The notes beneath the pieces are model-generated. The model was given only the letters and a program-made list of their open reading frames with translations, was not told the DNA's origin and did not search any database. 64,000 bases of DNA from positions 62,001 to 126,000 of the forward strand of contig NZ_JANZNR010000001.1 in assembly GCF_025153525.1 (NCBI RefSeq). The letters are read 5' to 3'. Below are positions 1 through 9,067 of the stretch, in pieces. The translations under genes and the position numbers were made by a program. Within the stretch, counting starts at the first letter, position 1. Each line of letters opens with the position of its first letter. The stretch is from Psychroserpens sp. SPM9. Lineage in GTDB: Bacteria; Bacteroidota; Bacteroidia; Flavobacteriales; Flavobacteriaceae.

Positions 1-2
1 TC

Positions 3-1769
3 TATATGTACCGCCTGCGACCTACTTATAAAATGTACGCGAGACCTATTGACGACTATCCTTCAAAATCAAAACAAGCCGCTGCAATTATGCTTATGAT
101 TCAGAACAATCTGGATAATGCTGTTGCGCAACATCCTCACGAACTGATTACCTATGGTGGCAATGGAGCTGTATTTTCTAATTGGGCACAATACAGACTC
201 ACGATGAAGTATTTATCTGAAATGACCGATGAACAAACTTTAGTGATGTACTCTGGGCATCCAATGGGTTTATTCCCTAGTCACAAAGAAGCTCCAAGAG
301 TTGTAGTGACTAACGGAATGATGATTCCTAATTATTCGAAACCTGATGATTGGGAAAAATTTAACGCGCTAGGTGTGACTCAATACGGACAAATGACTGC
401 CGGAAGTTATATGTATATTGGTCCGCAAGGTATCGTACACGGGACAACAATCACCGTTTTAAACGGATTTAGAAAAATAAAAAAATCACCTAAAGGTAAC
501 CTATTTGTAACCTCAGGTCTTGGCGGCATGTCTGGTGCTCAACCAAAAGCAGGAAATATTGCTGGTTGTATCACAGTTTGTGCCGAAATCAATCCGAAAA
601 TCACTCAAGTTCGTCTGGATCAAGGTTGGATTGATGAAAAAATTACCGATTTAAATGCGTTGGTTGCTCGTGTGCAAAAAGCAAAAACTGAAAAAGAAAC
701 CATTTCTATCGCTTATTTAGGAAACATCGTCGATGTTTGGGAAAAATTTGATCAAGAAAACATACATATCGATTTAGGAAGTGATCAAACGTCACTTCAT
801 AATCCTTGGGCTGGCGGTTATTATCCAGTCGATATGACTTTTGAAGCATCTAACGAGATGATGGCTAACCAGCCAGAATTGTTTAAAGAGAAAGTCCAAG
901 AAACCTTACGAAGACATGCCGCTGCCATAAACAAACACACCGCAAAAGGGACTTATTTTTTCGACTACGGAAATGCATTTCTACTTGAAGCTTCTCGTGC
1001 CGGCGCTGATATCATGGCCGAAAATGGTATAGATTTCAAGTATCCGTCTTATGTTCAGGATATCATGGGACCTATGTGTTTCGACTACGGATTTGGACCA
1101 TTTAGATGGGTTTGTGCTTCTGGAAAGCCTGAAGACTTAGTACAAACAGATACTATCGCATGTGAAGTTTTAGAAACTATAAAGAAAAACGCTCCGGAAG
1201 AAATACGACAACAAATGGCCGATAATATCCAATGGATAAAAGGTGCTCAAGAGAATAAACTAGTTGTGGGCTCGCAAGCCCGAATTTTATATGCAGATGC
1301 CGAAGGCCGTATGAAAATAGCCGAAGCCTTCAACAATGCTATTTCCAGAGGAGAAATTGGACCTGTAGTATTAGGCCGTGACCATCACGATGTCTCAGGA
1401 ACCGATTCCCCTTATCGTGAAACCAGTAATATTTATGATGGCTCCCGCTTTACAGCAGACATGGCGATACATAATGTTATAGGCGATAGCTTTAGAGGAG
1501 CAACTTGGGTTAGCATACACAATGGTGGTGGTGTTGGCTGGGGCGAAGTCATTAATGGTGGTTTTGGTATGGTTCTTGATGGTAGTATAGAAGCATCACA
1601 ACGTTTAAAAGCAATGCTTTTTTGGGATGTCAATAACGGAATTGCTAGACGAAATTGGGCTAGAAATGAAGGTGCCGTTTTTGCAATTAAACGTGCTATG
1701 GAAATTGAGCCTAATTTAAAGGTGACGATTCCTAATATAGTAGATGAGGACTTATTTAACTCGTTATAA
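3..1769 (+). CDS. hutU: Urocanate hydratase, 5'-truncated by the window edge
   Basis: Converts urocanate to 4-imidazolone-5-propionate in cytoplasmic histidine degradation, using tightly bound NAD+. About 587 residues are visible. Family hallmarks include GGNGAVFSNWAQY near the visible N-terminus, the NAD-binding stretch GLGGMSGAQPKA, FGPFRWVCASG with the conserved Cys, and HNGGGVGWGEV near the C-terminus. The frame is open to the first base and Bacteroidota homologues are usually about 660 residues, so roughly the first 75 residues lie outside the window; the first in-frame Met at 6 is not the true start. No other hut gene is visible on this side. Confidence 0.95.
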   Translation, partial: YMYRLRPTYKMYARPIDDYPSKSKQAAAIMLMIQNNLDNAVAQHPHELITYGGNGAVFSNWAQYRLTMKYLSEMTDEQTLVMYSGHPMGLFPSHKEAPRVVVTNGMMIPNYSKPDDWEKFNALGVTQYGQMTAGSYMYIGPQGIVHGTTITVLNGFRKIKKSPKGNLFVTSGLGGMSGAQPKAGNIAGCITVCAEINPKITQVRLDQGWIDEKITDLNALVARVQKAKTEKETISIAYLGNIVDVWEKFDQENIHIDLGSDQTSLHNPWAGGYYPVDMTFEASNEMMANQPELFKEKVQETLRRHAAAINKHTAKGTYFFDYGNAFLLEASRAGADIMAENGIDFKYPSYVQDIMGPMCFDYGFGPFRWVCASGKPEDLVQTDTIACEVLETIKKNAPEEIRQQMADNIQWIKGAQENKLVVGSQARILYADAEGRMKIAEAFNNAISRGEIGPVVLGRDHHDVSGTDSPYRETSNIYDGSRFTADMAIHNVIGDSFRGATWVSIHNGGGVGWGEVINGGFGMVLDGSIEASQRLKAMLFWDVNNGIARRNWARNEGAVFAIKRAMEIEPNLKVTIPNIVDEDLFNSL

Positions 1770-1788
1770 TTAAAAAAAATTAAACATT

Positions 1789-2343
1789 ATGAAAAAACTA
1801 CTCAAATTATTACCGATAGCTGTACTAACATTAGTTATCGCCTCATGTAGTTCTGTTAGGGTTGCAGCTGATTACGATAAAAATGCTGAATTTAATAACT
1901 ACAAAACTTTTGCCTTTTTTAAAACAGGAATTGATAAAGCTGAAATTAGCGACCTAGATAAACGTAGAATCCTACGTGCTATCGAAAGTGAATTATTAGC
2001 TCAAGGCTTTACCAAATCTGAAAATCCAGATTTATTAGTCAGCATTTTTACAAAGTCTGAACAACGCGTAAACGTTTACAATAATGCCTGGGGCTACGGT
2101 GGCTGGGGCTGGGGAGGCTTCAGACCAGGTTGGGGCTGGGGCTGGAATACGCAACCATCTGTTTCAACGAGAACTGAAGGCACATTATATGTCGATTTAA
2201 TTGACGCCAATAAAAAAGAATTGGTATGGCAAGGCATGGGAACTGGACTTTTGACTCAAAGAAGTGTTGAAAAGAAAGAAGCAAAAATTAAAGAATTTGT
2301 CACTAAGATTATGGAAAGCTATCCGCCTAACTTAGCACAATAA
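1789..2343 (+). CDS. DUF4136 domain lipoprotein
   Basis: A 184-residue probable envelope lipoprotein of unknown function. The N-terminus is a lipoprotein signal with the acylated Cys at about residue 20 (VIASCSS). The body matches the DUF4136 pattern: an early YDKNAEFNNYKTFAFF segment, a central Gly/Trp-rich loop (residues ~103-122) and a C-terminal segment with LYVDLIDANKKELVWQG. It starts 19 bp after hutU on the same strand and is followed by a terminator, so it may be co-transcribed with hutU, although no functional link is known. Confidence 0.8.
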   Translation: MKKLLKLLPIAVLTLVIASCSSVRVAADYDKNAEFNNYKTFAFFKTGIDKAEISDLDKRRILRAIESELLAQGFTKSENPDLLVSIFTKSEQRVNVYNNAWGYGGWGWGGFRPGWGWGWNTQPSVSTRTEGTLYVDLIDANKKELVWQGMGTGLLTQRSVEKKEAKIKEFVTKIMESYPPNLAQ

Positions 2344-2369
2344 AGACCTTTAAACATCTAAAAATAATT

Positions 2370-2404
2370 AAAACGCTAATGTTAATTACATTGGCGTTTT
2401 TTTT
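2370..2404 (+). terminator. Rho-independent terminator after the DUF4136 gene
   Basis: A 12-bp stem with one G-T pair (2370-2381 with 2389-2400), a 7-nt loop and a run of T. It lies 26 bp after the lipoprotein stop codon. Confidence 0.8.
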
Positions 2405-2444
2405 GTAGCCTTAGTCAATATTTTACACTTCATTTCTAAAACGC

Positions 2445-2452
2445 TATATTTG
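2445..2452 (+). promoter_or_regulatory. -7 box for the SulP transporter gene
   Basis: TATATTTG matches the Bacteroidota -7 consensus TAnnTTTG and lies 21 bp before the start codon. No clear -33 TTG was found at the usual distance. Confidence 0.5.
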
Positions 2453-2473
2453 CCGACTTTTAAATGAAGTATT

Positions 2474-4150
2474 ATGATACTAGGCCAAACAACCAGAAAA
2501 AATTTTACCCAAAACCCAAAAAACGATATCCTTTCAGGATTAACTGTGGCTTTAGCATTAGTCCCAGAAGCTGTGGCTTTTGCATTTGTTGCTGGAGTAG
2601 ATCCTCTTGTCGGACTTTACGGTGCCTTTATGATGGGTATAGTTACTGCACTTTTTGGCGGGCGTCCCGGAATGATTTCTGGAGCAACTGGAGCCATGGC
2701 TGTCGTCATGGTGCATTTAATCCAAAAAGGAAATGAGGTTGGTCTGGGATTAGATGTTCCTATAGAAAATCTAGGACTGCAATGGCTATTCATAACCTTA
2801 CTATTTGTTGGAGGCATTCAAATTTTAGCTGGTGTTTTTAAACTAGGAAAGTTTGTCCGTCTCATTCCGCATCCTGTTATGATGGGATTTGTTAACGGTT
2901 TAGCCATTGTTATTTTCCTCTCGCAGTTGGGCTTATTCCCAAATGCTGTTCCTAAAGATATATCGATTTGGAAGAACACTTCTGAATGGTTTTCATACTT
3001 ATTCTCTAATACAGCGCTATGGAAAATGTTAGCCTTCATTGGTTTAACTATGGGAATTATGTTTGGTTTACCAAAACTTACTAAAAAGATTCCTGCTGCG
3101 TTAATTGCTATAATTGTAGTCGCTTGTATTACTATTTTTGGTGGAATTGAAATGAGTACCGTTGGTTCATTTATTCAAGAAGGTGGCGGAAAAGGCCTCG
3201 AGGGTGGACTCCCAACATTTCAAGATCAAATATTTGGTCTTTTCGGAACCTTAGCTGGACATTGGGATCTTATTATTTCTACGGCATTTATTCTCGCTGC
3301 TGTAGGTTTAATAGAATCATTAATGACACTTAATCTTGTTGATGAAATTACCGAAACCAGAGGTAACGGAAACCGAGAGTGTATTGCTCAAGGTAGCGCC
3401 AATATGCTGAATGGCCTTTTTGGCGGAATGGGCGGATGTGCGATGATCGGACAATCGATTATTAATGTAGATTCTGGTGGTCGCGGACGATTATCTGGAG
3501 CTATTGCTGCTGTTGCCTTATTATGTTTTGTACTATTTGGCGCACCTCTAATTGAACAAATCCCGATTGCCGCTTTAGTTGGCGTTATGTTTATGGTTGT
3601 TATCGGTACATTTGCCTGGAGTAGTTTCAGAATTATTAGAAAAATACCATTATCAGATGCCTTGGTTTTAATTGCTGTATCTGCTATTACTGTTTGGAAA
3701 GATTTAGCAGTGGCTGTTATTGCAGGTGTTATTATTTCGGCACTTGTTTTTGCCTGGAAAAATGCAACCATGATTAGAGCTCGTAAACGCATTCAAGCCG
3801 ATGGCACAAAAACCTACGAAATTTGGGGCCCATTATTTTTTGGTTCCATACAAAATTTCAATTCTAAATTTGATGTCAAAAATGACCCTCAAAATATAGA
3901 AATAGATTTTGTTGAATCTAGAGTTAGTGATCATTCTGCTTTGGAGGCTATCTTCAATTTAGTCAACAAATATGAAGCCGAAGGCAAGACCATTAAATTA
4001 AAGCACCTTAGTAAAGACTGCAAGGAACTCATGTATAAAGCTAGTCCTAAATTTAAAGAAGTCATCATTGAAGATATCGATGACCCAAGATATCACTTAG
4101 CCGCTGATCCAGAAAAGTTTACGAAACCTCTTTCTGAATACAACATATAA
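2474..4150 (+). CDS. SulP family inorganic anion transporter with STAS domain
   Basis: A 558-residue inner-membrane anion permease of the SulP/SLC26 family. The N-terminal motif LSGLTVALALVPEAVAFAFVAGVDPLVGLYGAF is the family signature, followed by about ten hydrophobic segments up to residue ~430. The last ~120 residues form a soluble STAS-like domain. Substrate cannot be read from sequence: sulfate, bicarbonate and other anions all occur in the family. It is monocistronic between two terminators. The sulfate assimilation genes at 57.7-63.4 kb are far away, so a role as sulfate importer is only possible, not shown. Confidence 0.9.
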   Translation: MILGQTTRKNFTQNPKNDILSGLTVALALVPEAVAFAFVAGVDPLVGLYGAFMMGIVTALFGGRPGMISGATGAMAVVMVHLIQKGNEVGLGLDVPIENLGLQWLFITLLFVGGIQILAGVFKLGKFVRLIPHPVMMGFVNGLAIVIFLSQLGLFPNAVPKDISIWKNTSEWFSYLFSNTALWKMLAFIGLTMGIMFGLPKLTKKIPAALIAIIVVACITIFGGIEMSTVGSFIQEGGGKGLEGGLPTFQDQIFGLFGTLAGHWDLIISTAFILAAVGLIESLMTLNLVDEITETRGNGNRECIAQGSANMLNGLFGGMGGCAMIGQSIINVDSGGRGRLSGAIAAVALLCFVLFGAPLIEQIPIAALVGVMFMVVIGTFAWSSFRIIRKIPLSDALVLIAVSAITVWKDLAVAVIAGVIISALVFAWKNATMIRARKRIQADGTKTYEIWGPLFFGSIQNFNSKFDVKNDPQNIEIDFVESRVSDHSALEAIFNLVNKYEAEGKTIKLKHLSKDCKELMYKASPKFKEVIIEDIDDPRYHLAADPEKFTKPLSEYNI

Positions 4151-4153
4151 AAA

Positions 4154-4183
4154 AAAGTGACCATTTTGTGGTCACTTTTTTTA
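4154..4183. terminator. Bidirectional terminator between convergent genes
   Basis: A 10-bp perfect stem (4154-4163 with 4169-4178), flanked by A on the left and T on the right, so it can stop both the SulP transcript and the convergent minus-strand gene. Confidence 0.8.
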
Positions 4184-4200
4184 TTTAATTAATACGCTAT

Positions 4201-4572
4201 TTAATGAGCTGTCATCTTTTTGGTATAAAGCGCAAACTGTTCACTCGTTAATACTTTTTGTAATTGCTCATTAGTAAACTCATGAAGCTTTGTTAATTTC
4301 GCCTTTTGCTCAGCAGCATCTGTAATATTTTCTATAGCACTTTTCTTTTTATTTACGACAACAAAAACTTCATAAATCTCGTTTTTTTGATCCGAGCTTA
4401 CCTTCGTCTCACGTTTTAGTAAATTTATGACTTTCAGCGCATCATTTTTAGCGGCATCATTTGTGTTCTTAATCGTTGTATTATCCTTACTAACTGCTTT
4501 TTGAGCAAATGATAGTTGGTTACCTGCAAATAAAAAACACGCGAATGTTAATAAGAGTAGTGACTTTTTCAT
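4201..4572 (-). CDS. Small secreted protein, unknown function
   Basis: A 123-residue periplasmic or secreted protein. I place the start at the Met at 4572, because MKKSLLLLTFACFLFAGNQL is a standard signal peptide ending near FAQ; the open frame upstream to 4608 would put 12 extra residues before it. The mature part is charged and helical, with a heptad-like stretch. The C-terminal LTSEQFALYTKKM resembles the LTxxQ motif of Spy/CpxP-like periplasmic proteins, but the similarity is too short to assign a family. It is convergent with the SulP gene. Confidence 0.65.
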   Translation of the reverse strand: MKKSLLLLTFACFLFAGNQLSFAQKAVSKDNTTIKNTNDAAKNDALKVINLLKRETKVSSDQKNEIYEVFVVVNKKKSAIENITDAAEQKAKLTKLHEFTNEQLQKVLTSEQFALYTKKMTAH

Positions 4573-4640
4573 AATAGTAGTTATTGTATTTAAAGGTTCA
4601 ATATACAAAATTCAAAGAATTAATTTAAATAAATATAGTC

Positions 4641-6707
4641 TTAATAACTTAATAATTGTTTAATCTTAGCTTTTACTTTTTCTGTGGAAGGAATCATTGT
4701 TTCCTCTAAAGTTGAATTTAAAGGAATAGCAGGCATATTTTCACTACCAATGGTCATCACAGGTGCATCCAAATATTTGAAGCACTCTTCCTGAATTTTT
4801 CCAGCTAAAGCTCTTGCAAAACTGTTATTTGAAGGTTCTTCGGTAACTACTAAACATTTACCTGTTTTCTTTACAGACTTCATAATCGTGTCTTCATCCA
4901 ATGGAAATAAAGTTCTCAAATCGATAATTTCAATCTGATCTCGCATATCCAGTTCTCCTGATGCATTATAAGCCCAATGCACACCCATTCCGTAGGTTAC
5001 AATCGTTAGTGTTTCTAATTGCTCTTGCTTCCAGATTTCTTGCAATACCCACGCTTTACCAAATGGTAACACATAATCTTCGCTAGGCTCTACTGAAGTT
5101 GCGCCTTGAGTGCCTTTCACTTTAGACCAATACAAGCCTTTGTGCTCTAATATCACTACAGGATTAGGATCATAATATGCCGCTTTCATCAAGCCTTTTA
5201 AATCTGCGCCATTACTCGGATAAGCAATTTTAATCCCTCGAATATTGGTAATCACACTTTCTACCGATGACGAATGGTAAGGACCACCACTTCCATAGGC
5301 TCCAATAGGCACACGCAAAATCATACTTACAGGCCATTTTCCGTTGGATAAATAGCAACTGCGACTCACTTCAGTAAACAATTGATTTAATCCAGGCCAG
5401 ATATAATCGGCAAACTGAACCTCAACGATTGGTTTTAAGCCGACAGCACTCATCCCAACAGTTGAACCTACAATAAAGGCTTCTTGAATAGGTGTATTAA
5501 ACACTCTGTCGTCTCCAAATTTTTGAGCTAAGGTCGCAGCTTCTCTGAAGACGCCTCCCAAACGACCACCAACATCTTGCCCATAAAGCAAGCATTCTTT
5601 ATGCTTTTTCATCAACTCTTCAACGGCAAACAAAGCACAATCAACCATCACGACTTTATCTGCGCCTTCTGGCGTACGCTCCCCTTGTTCTTCTGTAATT
5701 GGCGTTGGCACAAAATCGTTGGTAAATAAATCTTCTGGTTTTGGATCTTCTGCTTTTAAGGCGTTTTTGAAATCTGCTTCTACTTTCGCTTTCGCGGAAT
5801 TTTCTATCGTTTCAATTTCTGTTTCCGTACAACCAGCATCTAGTAATTGTTGCTTCAAAACCGGATAAGGATCACGTGAACGTGCTTCCTCTAAATCATC
5901 ACGATACCATTCCATGCGAACACCAGAGGTATGATGATTTAATAAGGGTACTTTAGCATGAACCAGAAATGGTCGTCTTTCCTCACGAATGGTTTTAATA
6001 ACGGTTTCAAGCGCTTCATAACTTTCAGTAAAATTAGCGCCATCAATAGAAATGGCTTCTAAACCATGAAAGCCAGCAGCGTATTCTGCTGCATTTTGTG
6101 CTCTGGTTTCGGCTTCATTTGCCGAAATATCCCAGCCATTATCTTGCACTAAATACAAAATAGGCATTTGCTTTAAAGCAGCCATTTGAAAGGCTTCAGC
6201 AATTTCTCCTTCGGTTACAGAAGCATCACCTAAACTACAAACCACCAAAGGTGGCTCTATTATCTCACTCTTGCTGGAATTGTTATGTGGTATTCCTTGA
6301 AGTTCTTTATACTGCATACCCATAGCCACACCTGTTGCAGGAATAGTTTGCATGCCTGTTGCAGAGGATTGATGTGGAATTTTTGGTTTATCGTCATCCT
6401 TTAAACTCGGATGCGAATAATAAGTCCGTCCTCCTGAAAACGGATCGTCTTTTTTAGCCAAAAGCTGCAACATGAGATCGTAAGGCTCTAATCCAAATGC
6501 CAGTAGCATGGCATCATCTCTATAATACGGAAATGCATAATCCTGAGGTTTTAGCTGTAAGCCTAAAGCAACCTGAATCGCTTCGTGACCTCGTGAAGTC
6601 GCATGCACATATTTTGAAACCTGTTTAAAATTGGCTTCGTATAATTCGGCCATAGCCTTAGCTGTGCAAAGTTTTGAAAATCCTTTTTTAAGTATGTTTT
6701 TGTTCAT
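4641..6707 (-). CDS. 2-oxoacid dehydrogenase E1, fused alpha and beta subunits
   Basis: Thiamine-diphosphate-dependent decarboxylase (E1) of a 2-oxoacid dehydrogenase complex, most like the branched-chain type. Residues ~1-330 are the E1 alpha part (TSRGHEAIQVALG; TPP motif GDASVTEGE ending in QDNGW). Residues ~350-688 are the E1 beta part (GQDVGGRLGGVFREA; AYGSGGPYHSSSVE). This fusion is usual in Flavobacteriaceae. The start is set at 6707 (MNKNILKKG); the open frame to 6758 runs into a repeat. It lies 83 bp after the E2 gene. E3 is not in the window and is probably shared. Being last in the phenylacetate cluster, it may act on phenylpyruvate (inference). Confidence 0.9.
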   Translation of the reverse strand: MNKNILKKGFSKLCTAKAMAELYEANFKQVSKYVHATSRGHEAIQVALGLQLKPQDYAFPYYRDDAMLLAFGLEPYDLMLQLLAKKDDPFSGGRTYYSHPSLKDDDKPKIPHQSSATGMQTIPATGVAMGMQYKELQGIPHNNSSKSEIIEPPLVVCSLGDASVTEGEIAEAFQMAALKQMPILYLVQDNGWDISANEAETRAQNAAEYAAGFHGLEAISIDGANFTESYEALETVIKTIREERRPFLVHAKVPLLNHHTSGVRMEWYRDDLEEARSRDPYPVLKQQLLDAGCTETEIETIENSAKAKVEADFKNALKAEDPKPEDLFTNDFVPTPITEEQGERTPEGADKVVMVDCALFAVEELMKKHKECLLYGQDVGGRLGGVFREAATLAQKFGDDRVFNTPIQEAFIVGSTVGMSAVGLKPIVEVQFADYIWPGLNQLFTEVSRSCYLSNGKWPVSMILRVPIGAYGSGGPYHSSSVESVITNIRGIKIAYPSNGADLKGLMKAAYYDPNPVVILEHKGLYWSKVKGTQGATSVEPSEDYVLPFGKAWVLQEIWKQEQLETLTIVTYGMGVHWAYNASGELDMRDQIEIIDLRTLFPLDEDTIMKSVKKTGKCLVVTEEPSNNSFARALAGKIQEECFKYLDAPVMTIGSENMPAIPLNSTLEETMIPSTEKVKAKIKQLLSY

Positions 6708-6711
6708 TGTC

Positions 6712-6786
6712 TTTATTTTGTCATTGTAAGTCGTGAAACGATCTCGCAATCTTTTCAAAGATTCTTCGCTTCGCTCTGAATGACAT
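6712..6786. repeat. Palindromic repeat, family R1 variant
   Basis: A degenerate member of the R1 family, ending in CGCTCTGAATGAC, between the E2 and E1 genes. It contains the nested pair CGAAACGATCTCG-like and CTTTTCAAAG palindromes found in such repeats. Confidence 0.55.
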
Positions 6787-6790
6787 TTTA

Positions 6791-8104
6791 TTAAATTTCT
6801 CTATTGACATCAAATTGTTCGAAATAATCAGCTACACGACGTACGAAGCTTCCTCCTAAAAATCCGTCGACCACACGATGATCAAAAGACAAGGATAAGT
6901 ACATCATACTGCGTATGGCGATTTCGTCACCTTTTTCGGTTGTGATAACTTCTGGTCGCTTTTTAATAATCCCAAGCGCTAAAATTGCGACTTCGGGCTG
7001 ATTGATAATTGGCGTTCCCATAACACTACCAAACGTACCAACGTTTGAAATGGTAAACGTACTTCCTTTGATGTCATCACCAGCCAATTTATTGTCTCTT
7101 GCTTTTCCAGCGAGCTCATTGACATTTTCAGCTAAGGTTTTTAAATCTTTAGTATCTGCATTTTTAACCACAGGCACTATTAAATTCCCACTTGGCAATG
7201 CGGTTGCCATGCCGATGTTTATGTCTTCTTTTACGATGATAGCATGACCATCAACTGAGGCATTAATATTTGGAAAATCTTTAACCGCTTTGGCTACTGC
7301 TTCTACAAACAAAGGTGTAAAGGTTAATCGCTCACCATATTTTTCCTGAAAAGCCTTTTTGTTGGCATCTCGCCAGTTGACCATGTTGGTTAAATCGGCT
7401 TCTACATAAGCCGTAACGTGAGGCGAGGTATGTTTAGAATACACCATATGATCGGCGATCATTTGACGCATGCGATCCATTTCAATCACTTTGCCTTTGC
7501 CTTTATCGAACGACAACTGCGGAATACGATAGGCTGTTGGATCTTGTGCTACTGGCTGTGCAAATTTATAAGGTCGTCCGTCTTCTATATATTGAAACAC
7601 ATCGCTTTTACGCAAGCGACCTTCATGTCCTGTTGCAGGAATACGTGCCAACTCTTCAAAGCTAATGTGATGTTCTTTTGCGATTTTAATAATTAATGGT
7701 GAGAAGAAGGTATTAGAATTTGAAACCGAAAAAGACTTTGAAACTGAAGGTTTTTTTCTTTTTTCACTAGGCTTATTCTCGACTGTGCTCGTACTGACTG
7801 TTTTAGATGCCTTTTGAGTTTCCGATGTCAAATTTGGTTCCGACTTTAATTTCGTATCCTTTTCTGAAACTTCTAGAATTGCAATCACTTCACCAACAGG
7901 AACGACATCTTTTGCCTGAAACATGGTTTTTGTAAGTGTTCCTGAAGCTGGTGCTGGCACTTCATTATCTACTTTATCGGTAGCGACTTCCAGAATGATA
8001 TCACCTTCATCAAAAGTATCGCCTTCATGTATCAACCAATTAATAATGGTTCCTTCTGTTATGCTTTCGCCCATTTTGGGCATTTTAAGTTCGAATTTCG
8101 ACAT
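6791..8104 (-). CDS. 2-oxoacid dehydrogenase E2 (dihydrolipoyl acyltransferase)
   Basis: Core acyltransferase of the complex whose E1 lies downstream: it moves the acyl group from lipoamide to CoA. Residues 1-76 are one lipoyl domain, with the lipoylated Lys in EVATDKVDNEVPAP. A Ser/Thr/Lys-rich linker follows. Residues ~130-170 are the peripheral subunit-binding domain (IAKEHHISFEELARIPATGHEGRLRKSDV). The catalytic domain carries SFDHRVVDG near the C-terminus with the active His. A single lipoyl domain and 437 residues are typical of branched-chain-type E2. A TetR-like operator copy lies at 8111-8130, six bases before the start. Confidence 0.92.
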   Translation of the reverse strand: MSKFELKMPKMGESITEGTIINWLIHEGDTFDEGDIILEVATDKVDNEVPAPASGTLTKTMFQAKDVVPVGEVIAILEVSEKDTKLKSEPNLTSETQKASKTVSTSTVENKPSEKRKKPSVSKSFSVSNSNTFFSPLIIKIAKEHHISFEELARIPATGHEGRLRKSDVFQYIEDGRPYKFAQPVAQDPTAYRIPQLSFDKGKGKVIEMDRMRQMIADHMVYSKHTSPHVTAYVEADLTNMVNWRDANKKAFQEKYGERLTFTPLFVEAVAKAVKDFPNINASVDGHAIIVKEDINIGMATALPSGNLIVPVVKNADTKDLKTLAENVNELAGKARDNKLAGDDIKGSTFTISNVGTFGSVMGTPIINQPEVAILALGIIKKRPEVITTEKGDEIAIRSMMYLSLSFDHRVVDGFLGGSFVRRVADYFEQFDVNREI

Positions 8105-8110
8105 TTGTAT

Positions 8111-8130
8111 TAACTAGCGTTTGTTAGTTT
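8111..8130 (-). promoter_or_regulatory. Second TetR operator-like site, before E2
   Basis: On the minus strand this reads AAACTAACAAACGCTAGTTA. It agrees with the perfect palindrome before paaE at 16 of 20 positions, including the entire left half-site. It sits immediately upstream of the E2 start codon, suggesting that the same repressor controls the dehydrogenase genes. Confidence 0.5.
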
Positions 8131-8157
8131 GTTCTCTCTTGAAAGATGGTTCCATTT

Positions 8158-8238
8158 GCGTTAGCGATTGAAACGGCATCCTTTTTTATTTTTCTTAAAA
8201 AAGATATAGTGTAAAGCGCGACCCTTGCGGTAACGCCC
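8158..8238 (+). repeat. Structured dispersed element, copy A
   Basis: Outer stem GCGTTA (8158-8163) with TAACGC (8231-8236). Inner 8-bp hairpin CTTTTTTA (8181-8188) with TAAAAAAG (8196-8203). It shares GGCATCC, GATATAGTG and GCGCGACC with the other copies. Transcription orientation is unknown; it is drawn on the strand where the consensus reads forward, opposite to the flanking genes. Confidence 0.7.
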
Positions 8239-8240
8239 AA

Positions 8241-8837
8241 CTACGTCTTAAATGTATCTCTTAACGTTTTATAAGCCTCTTCCTGCATTGTCATGTTTTC
8301 TGGCACTTCTCTCAATGGCTCGACAGCTTTTAAAGTGTCATGGCAATCTTTGGGTAATTGCTGATATAATTGCGTTCCTTTTGTTTTCCAGGCAATCATC
8401 TCGTCGCTTACTTGCTTGATGACTTTTGCTGGATTCCCAACCACTAAACTGCGCTTTGGGATGATCGTTTCAGCCTTTATAAAAGCCATAGCTCCCACGA
8501 TAGATTCGTCTCCAATTTCGGCATCATCCATAATGACGGTGTTCATGCCGATGAGGCAATTTCTCCCCAAATTAGCACCATGAATAATGGCGCCATGACC
8601 AACGTGCGCACTTGCTTTAAGCGTGATCGACTTTCCTGGAAACATGTGTATGGTACAGTTTTCCTGAACGTTGACACCATCTTCCAAAATGATTTGTCCC
8701 CAATCGCCACGAATGGCAGCGCCTGGACCGATATAACAGTTTTTGCCAATAATAACATTTCCTGTTACGGCAGCTAGTGGATGCACGAAACTGCTTTCGT
8801 GAACAACTGGTGTGTAGCCTTTGAATTCGTATATCAT
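8241..8837 (-). CDS. paaY: PaaY-like hexapeptide-repeat protein (acyl-CoA thioesterase / gamma-carbonic anhydrase fold)
   Basis: A 198-residue trimeric left-handed beta-helix protein. Repeated [LIV]-G-x4 hexapeptides span residues ~20-150 (GNVIIGKNCYIGPGAAIRGDWGQIILEDGVNVQENCTIH), with metal-ligand His residues as in gamma-carbonic anhydrases. Known PaaY is a thioesterase that rescues CoA from dead-end intermediates of the phenylacetyl-CoA pathway. Length matches E. coli PaaY (~196). Location between the paa genes and the E2 gene supports this role over a generic carbonic anhydrase. Confidence 0.85.
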   Translation of the reverse strand: MIYEFKGYTPVVHESSFVHPLAAVTGNVIIGKNCYIGPGAAIRGDWGQIILEDGVNVQENCTIHMFPGKSITLKASAHVGHGAIIHGANLGRNCLIGMNTVIMDDAEIGDESIVGAMAFIKAETIIPKRSLVVGNPAKVIKQVSDEMIAWKTKGTQLYQQLPKDCHDTLKAVEPLREVPENMTMQEEAYKTLRDTFKT

Positions 8838-8845
8838 ACTATTTA

Positions 8846-8886
8846 TTTATGTTCATTTTGTCTTGAAACAAAACGAACCAAAAGTT
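8846..8886. repeat. Hairpin repeat, family R4, copy 1
   Basis: GTTCATTTTGT, a short loop and ACAAAACGAAC form an 11-bp stem with one G-T pair when read on the minus strand, followed by CAAAAGTTCAAG. A similar layout occurs at 16695-16740. The rest of the 230-bp paaY upstream gap shows no gene. Confidence 0.45.
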
Positions 8887-9067
8887 CAAGTTGAAATGAG
8901 GAATTTTTCAATCTCTTACCGAGTTTGAAAACCAAAAATAAAACCTAAATTTCTTCCAAGGTTTCAGAAATTCTTAACGATTTGATTTTCATATTCTGCA
9001 TTTCAACGATGACCTCCTGCCATCTTGGTTCTTACCCCTAACAGCGTAATGGTCTAATTTCTATCTT

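Noticed and set aside
2464-2736. Plus-strand ORF overlapping the start of the SulP gene
   Set aside because: It is an alternate frame of the transporter's first helices; the SulP frame has clear family motifs.
3388-3792. 134-codon minus-strand ORF inside the SulP gene
   Set aside because: Antisense shadow of the transmembrane region, with no signal or motif of its own.
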